The position numbers were made by a program, and so were the translations under genes. DNA of 14,884 nucleotides from contig JAFAGX010000176.1 of the NCBI GenBank assembly GCA_019237515.1, positions 1-14,884 of the forward strand. Reading direction: 5' to 3'. This document shows, in pieces, positions 14,700 to 14,884 of this stretch. The notes under the pieces were generated by a model, which was not told the DNA's origin, did not search any database, and saw only the letters and a program-made list of their open reading frames with translations. Each line of letters opens with the position of its first letter. Positions within the stretch are counted from its first letter, which is position 1. Source of the stretch: Acidobacteriaceae bacterium. GTDB lineage: Bacteria > Acidobacteriota > Terriglobia > Terriglobales > SbA1.

Positions 14700-14705
14700 A
14701 TTATA
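14700..14705 (-). promoter_or_regulatory. -10 box (TATAAT) for the RND efflux operon
   Basis: The minus strand reads TATAAT, a perfect -10 match. The -35 is poor: TTCGGT lies 19 bp upstream (14725-14730). Transcription would begin near 14693, about 75 nt before GTG 14619 and about 17 nt before CTG 14676. No inverted repeat overlaps it, so I see no obvious local repressor site, and no TetR, MarR or similar regulator gene adjoins the operon in this window. Confidence 0.5.
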
Positions 14706-14803
14706 ACTTCTGCGGGGCGCTCGCACCGAACGGGAGGGATGAAACGTCGCCGGCCGCGAAACTCAAGAGCGTCTTGTTGGAGGCGGACAAGCGGACTCCA
14801 ATT

Positions 14804-14829
14804 AAAAGGGCGGTGTGTACCGCCCTTTT
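14804..14829 (-). terminator. intrinsic terminator, 11-bp stem
   Basis: AAAAGGGCGGT (14804-14814), loop GTGT, ACCGCCCTTTT (14819-14829): a perfect stem flanked by A-run and T-run, able to work on both strands. No plus-strand gene ends here. On the minus strand a frame open from the window edge stops with TAG at 14832-14830, directly before the hairpin, so it probably terminates a minus-strand gene lying mostly outside the window and insulates the efflux operon from it. Confidence 0.8.
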
Positions 14830-14883
14830 CTAGCAACCAAGCAGGTTCTGTGATTCTATGGAGCCCCACCAAACACCGGGCAC
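14830..14883 (-). CDS. possible C-terminal end of an off-window minus-strand gene
   Basis: A minus-strand frame open to the window edge reads VPGVWWGSIESQNLLGC and stops at TAG 14832-14830, immediately before the strong terminator. Seventeen codons are too few to identify a product, and a second minus-strand frame is also open here. The placement relative to the terminator is the only argument for it. Confidence 0.2.
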   Translation of the reverse strand: MPGVWWGSIESQNLLGC

Positions 14884-14884
14884 G

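Noticed and set aside
13462..14706. Long plus-strand open frame of 414 codons opposite the efflux adaptor gene
   Set aside because: It lies opposite the adaptor gene, which has clear family motifs throughout. The plus-strand translation shows no recognisable domain and is the usual mirror frame of a GC-biased gene.
14837..14872. A tRNA-like 3' end (GGAGCCCCACCA) on the plus strand
   Set aside because: No T-arm can be drawn before it (GGTTC does not pair with CTATG), no GGGGCTC acceptor half lies about 60 nt upstream, and a terminator hairpin occupies that space.
1..14884. CRISPR array, insertion sequence, phage or integrase genes
   Set aside because: I found no regularly spaced repeats, no transposase or recombinase motifs in any frame, and no long terminal inverted repeats.

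Overview
The window looks like a piece of an Acidobacteriota chromosome (probably class Terriglobia, e.g. a soil Acidobacteriales-type genome). The main evidence is the Oar-like TonB-dependent receptor with an N-terminal carboxypeptidase-regulatory-like domain, which is greatly expanded in that phylum. The small DUF1579-like protein, the SpoIIE-type phosphatase beside a glycine-zipper stress protein, and the GH15 enzyme fit the same assignment. Base composition is moderately GC-rich. I see no tRNA, rRNA, CRISPR array, insertion sequence or phage gene. The taxonomic call is inference from gene families, not from a marker gene.

Layout. (1) 1-3460, plus strand: a regulatory region with a strong palindrome, then one long TonB-dependent receptor whose frame is cut by a single in-frame TAG at 1490-1492. 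(2) 3466-6171, minus strand: a likely three-gene operon, transcribed in the order SpoIIE/PP2C-type phosphatase, general-stress/glycine-zipper protein, DUF1579-like exported protein. It meets the receptor gene tail to tail. (3) 6172-6376: a divergent promoter region with two perfect inverted repeats, a promoter candidate and a possible short leader ORF whose stop overlaps a GH15 start codon. (4) 6377-10198, plus strand: GH15 glucoamylase/trehalase-like hydrolase, a doubtful 94-aa ORF, a stand-alone receiver domain, and a tightly spaced pair of small proteins that share a domain, one membrane-anchored and one soluble. (5) 10231-10260: a hairpin between convergent units. (6) 10285-14619, minus strand: a two-gene RND efflux operon (periplasmic adaptor lipoprotein, then inner-membrane pump) with a perfect TATAAT box upstream. 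(7) 14804-14829: an 11-bp-stem terminator, probably ending a minus-strand gene that lies beyond the right edge.

How the parts may work together. The phosphatase, glycine-zipper protein, GH15 enzyme and receiver read as a stress or envelope-adaptation neighbourhood: phosphatase signalling (SpoIIE family proteins usually dephosphorylate anti-anti-sigma factors), possible trehalose or glucan turnover, and small accessory proteins. The RND pair would export a toxic compound with an outer-membrane channel encoded elsewhere. The least explained parts are the shared-domain pair at 9221-10198 and the large insertion between the metal-binding motifs of the phosphatase.
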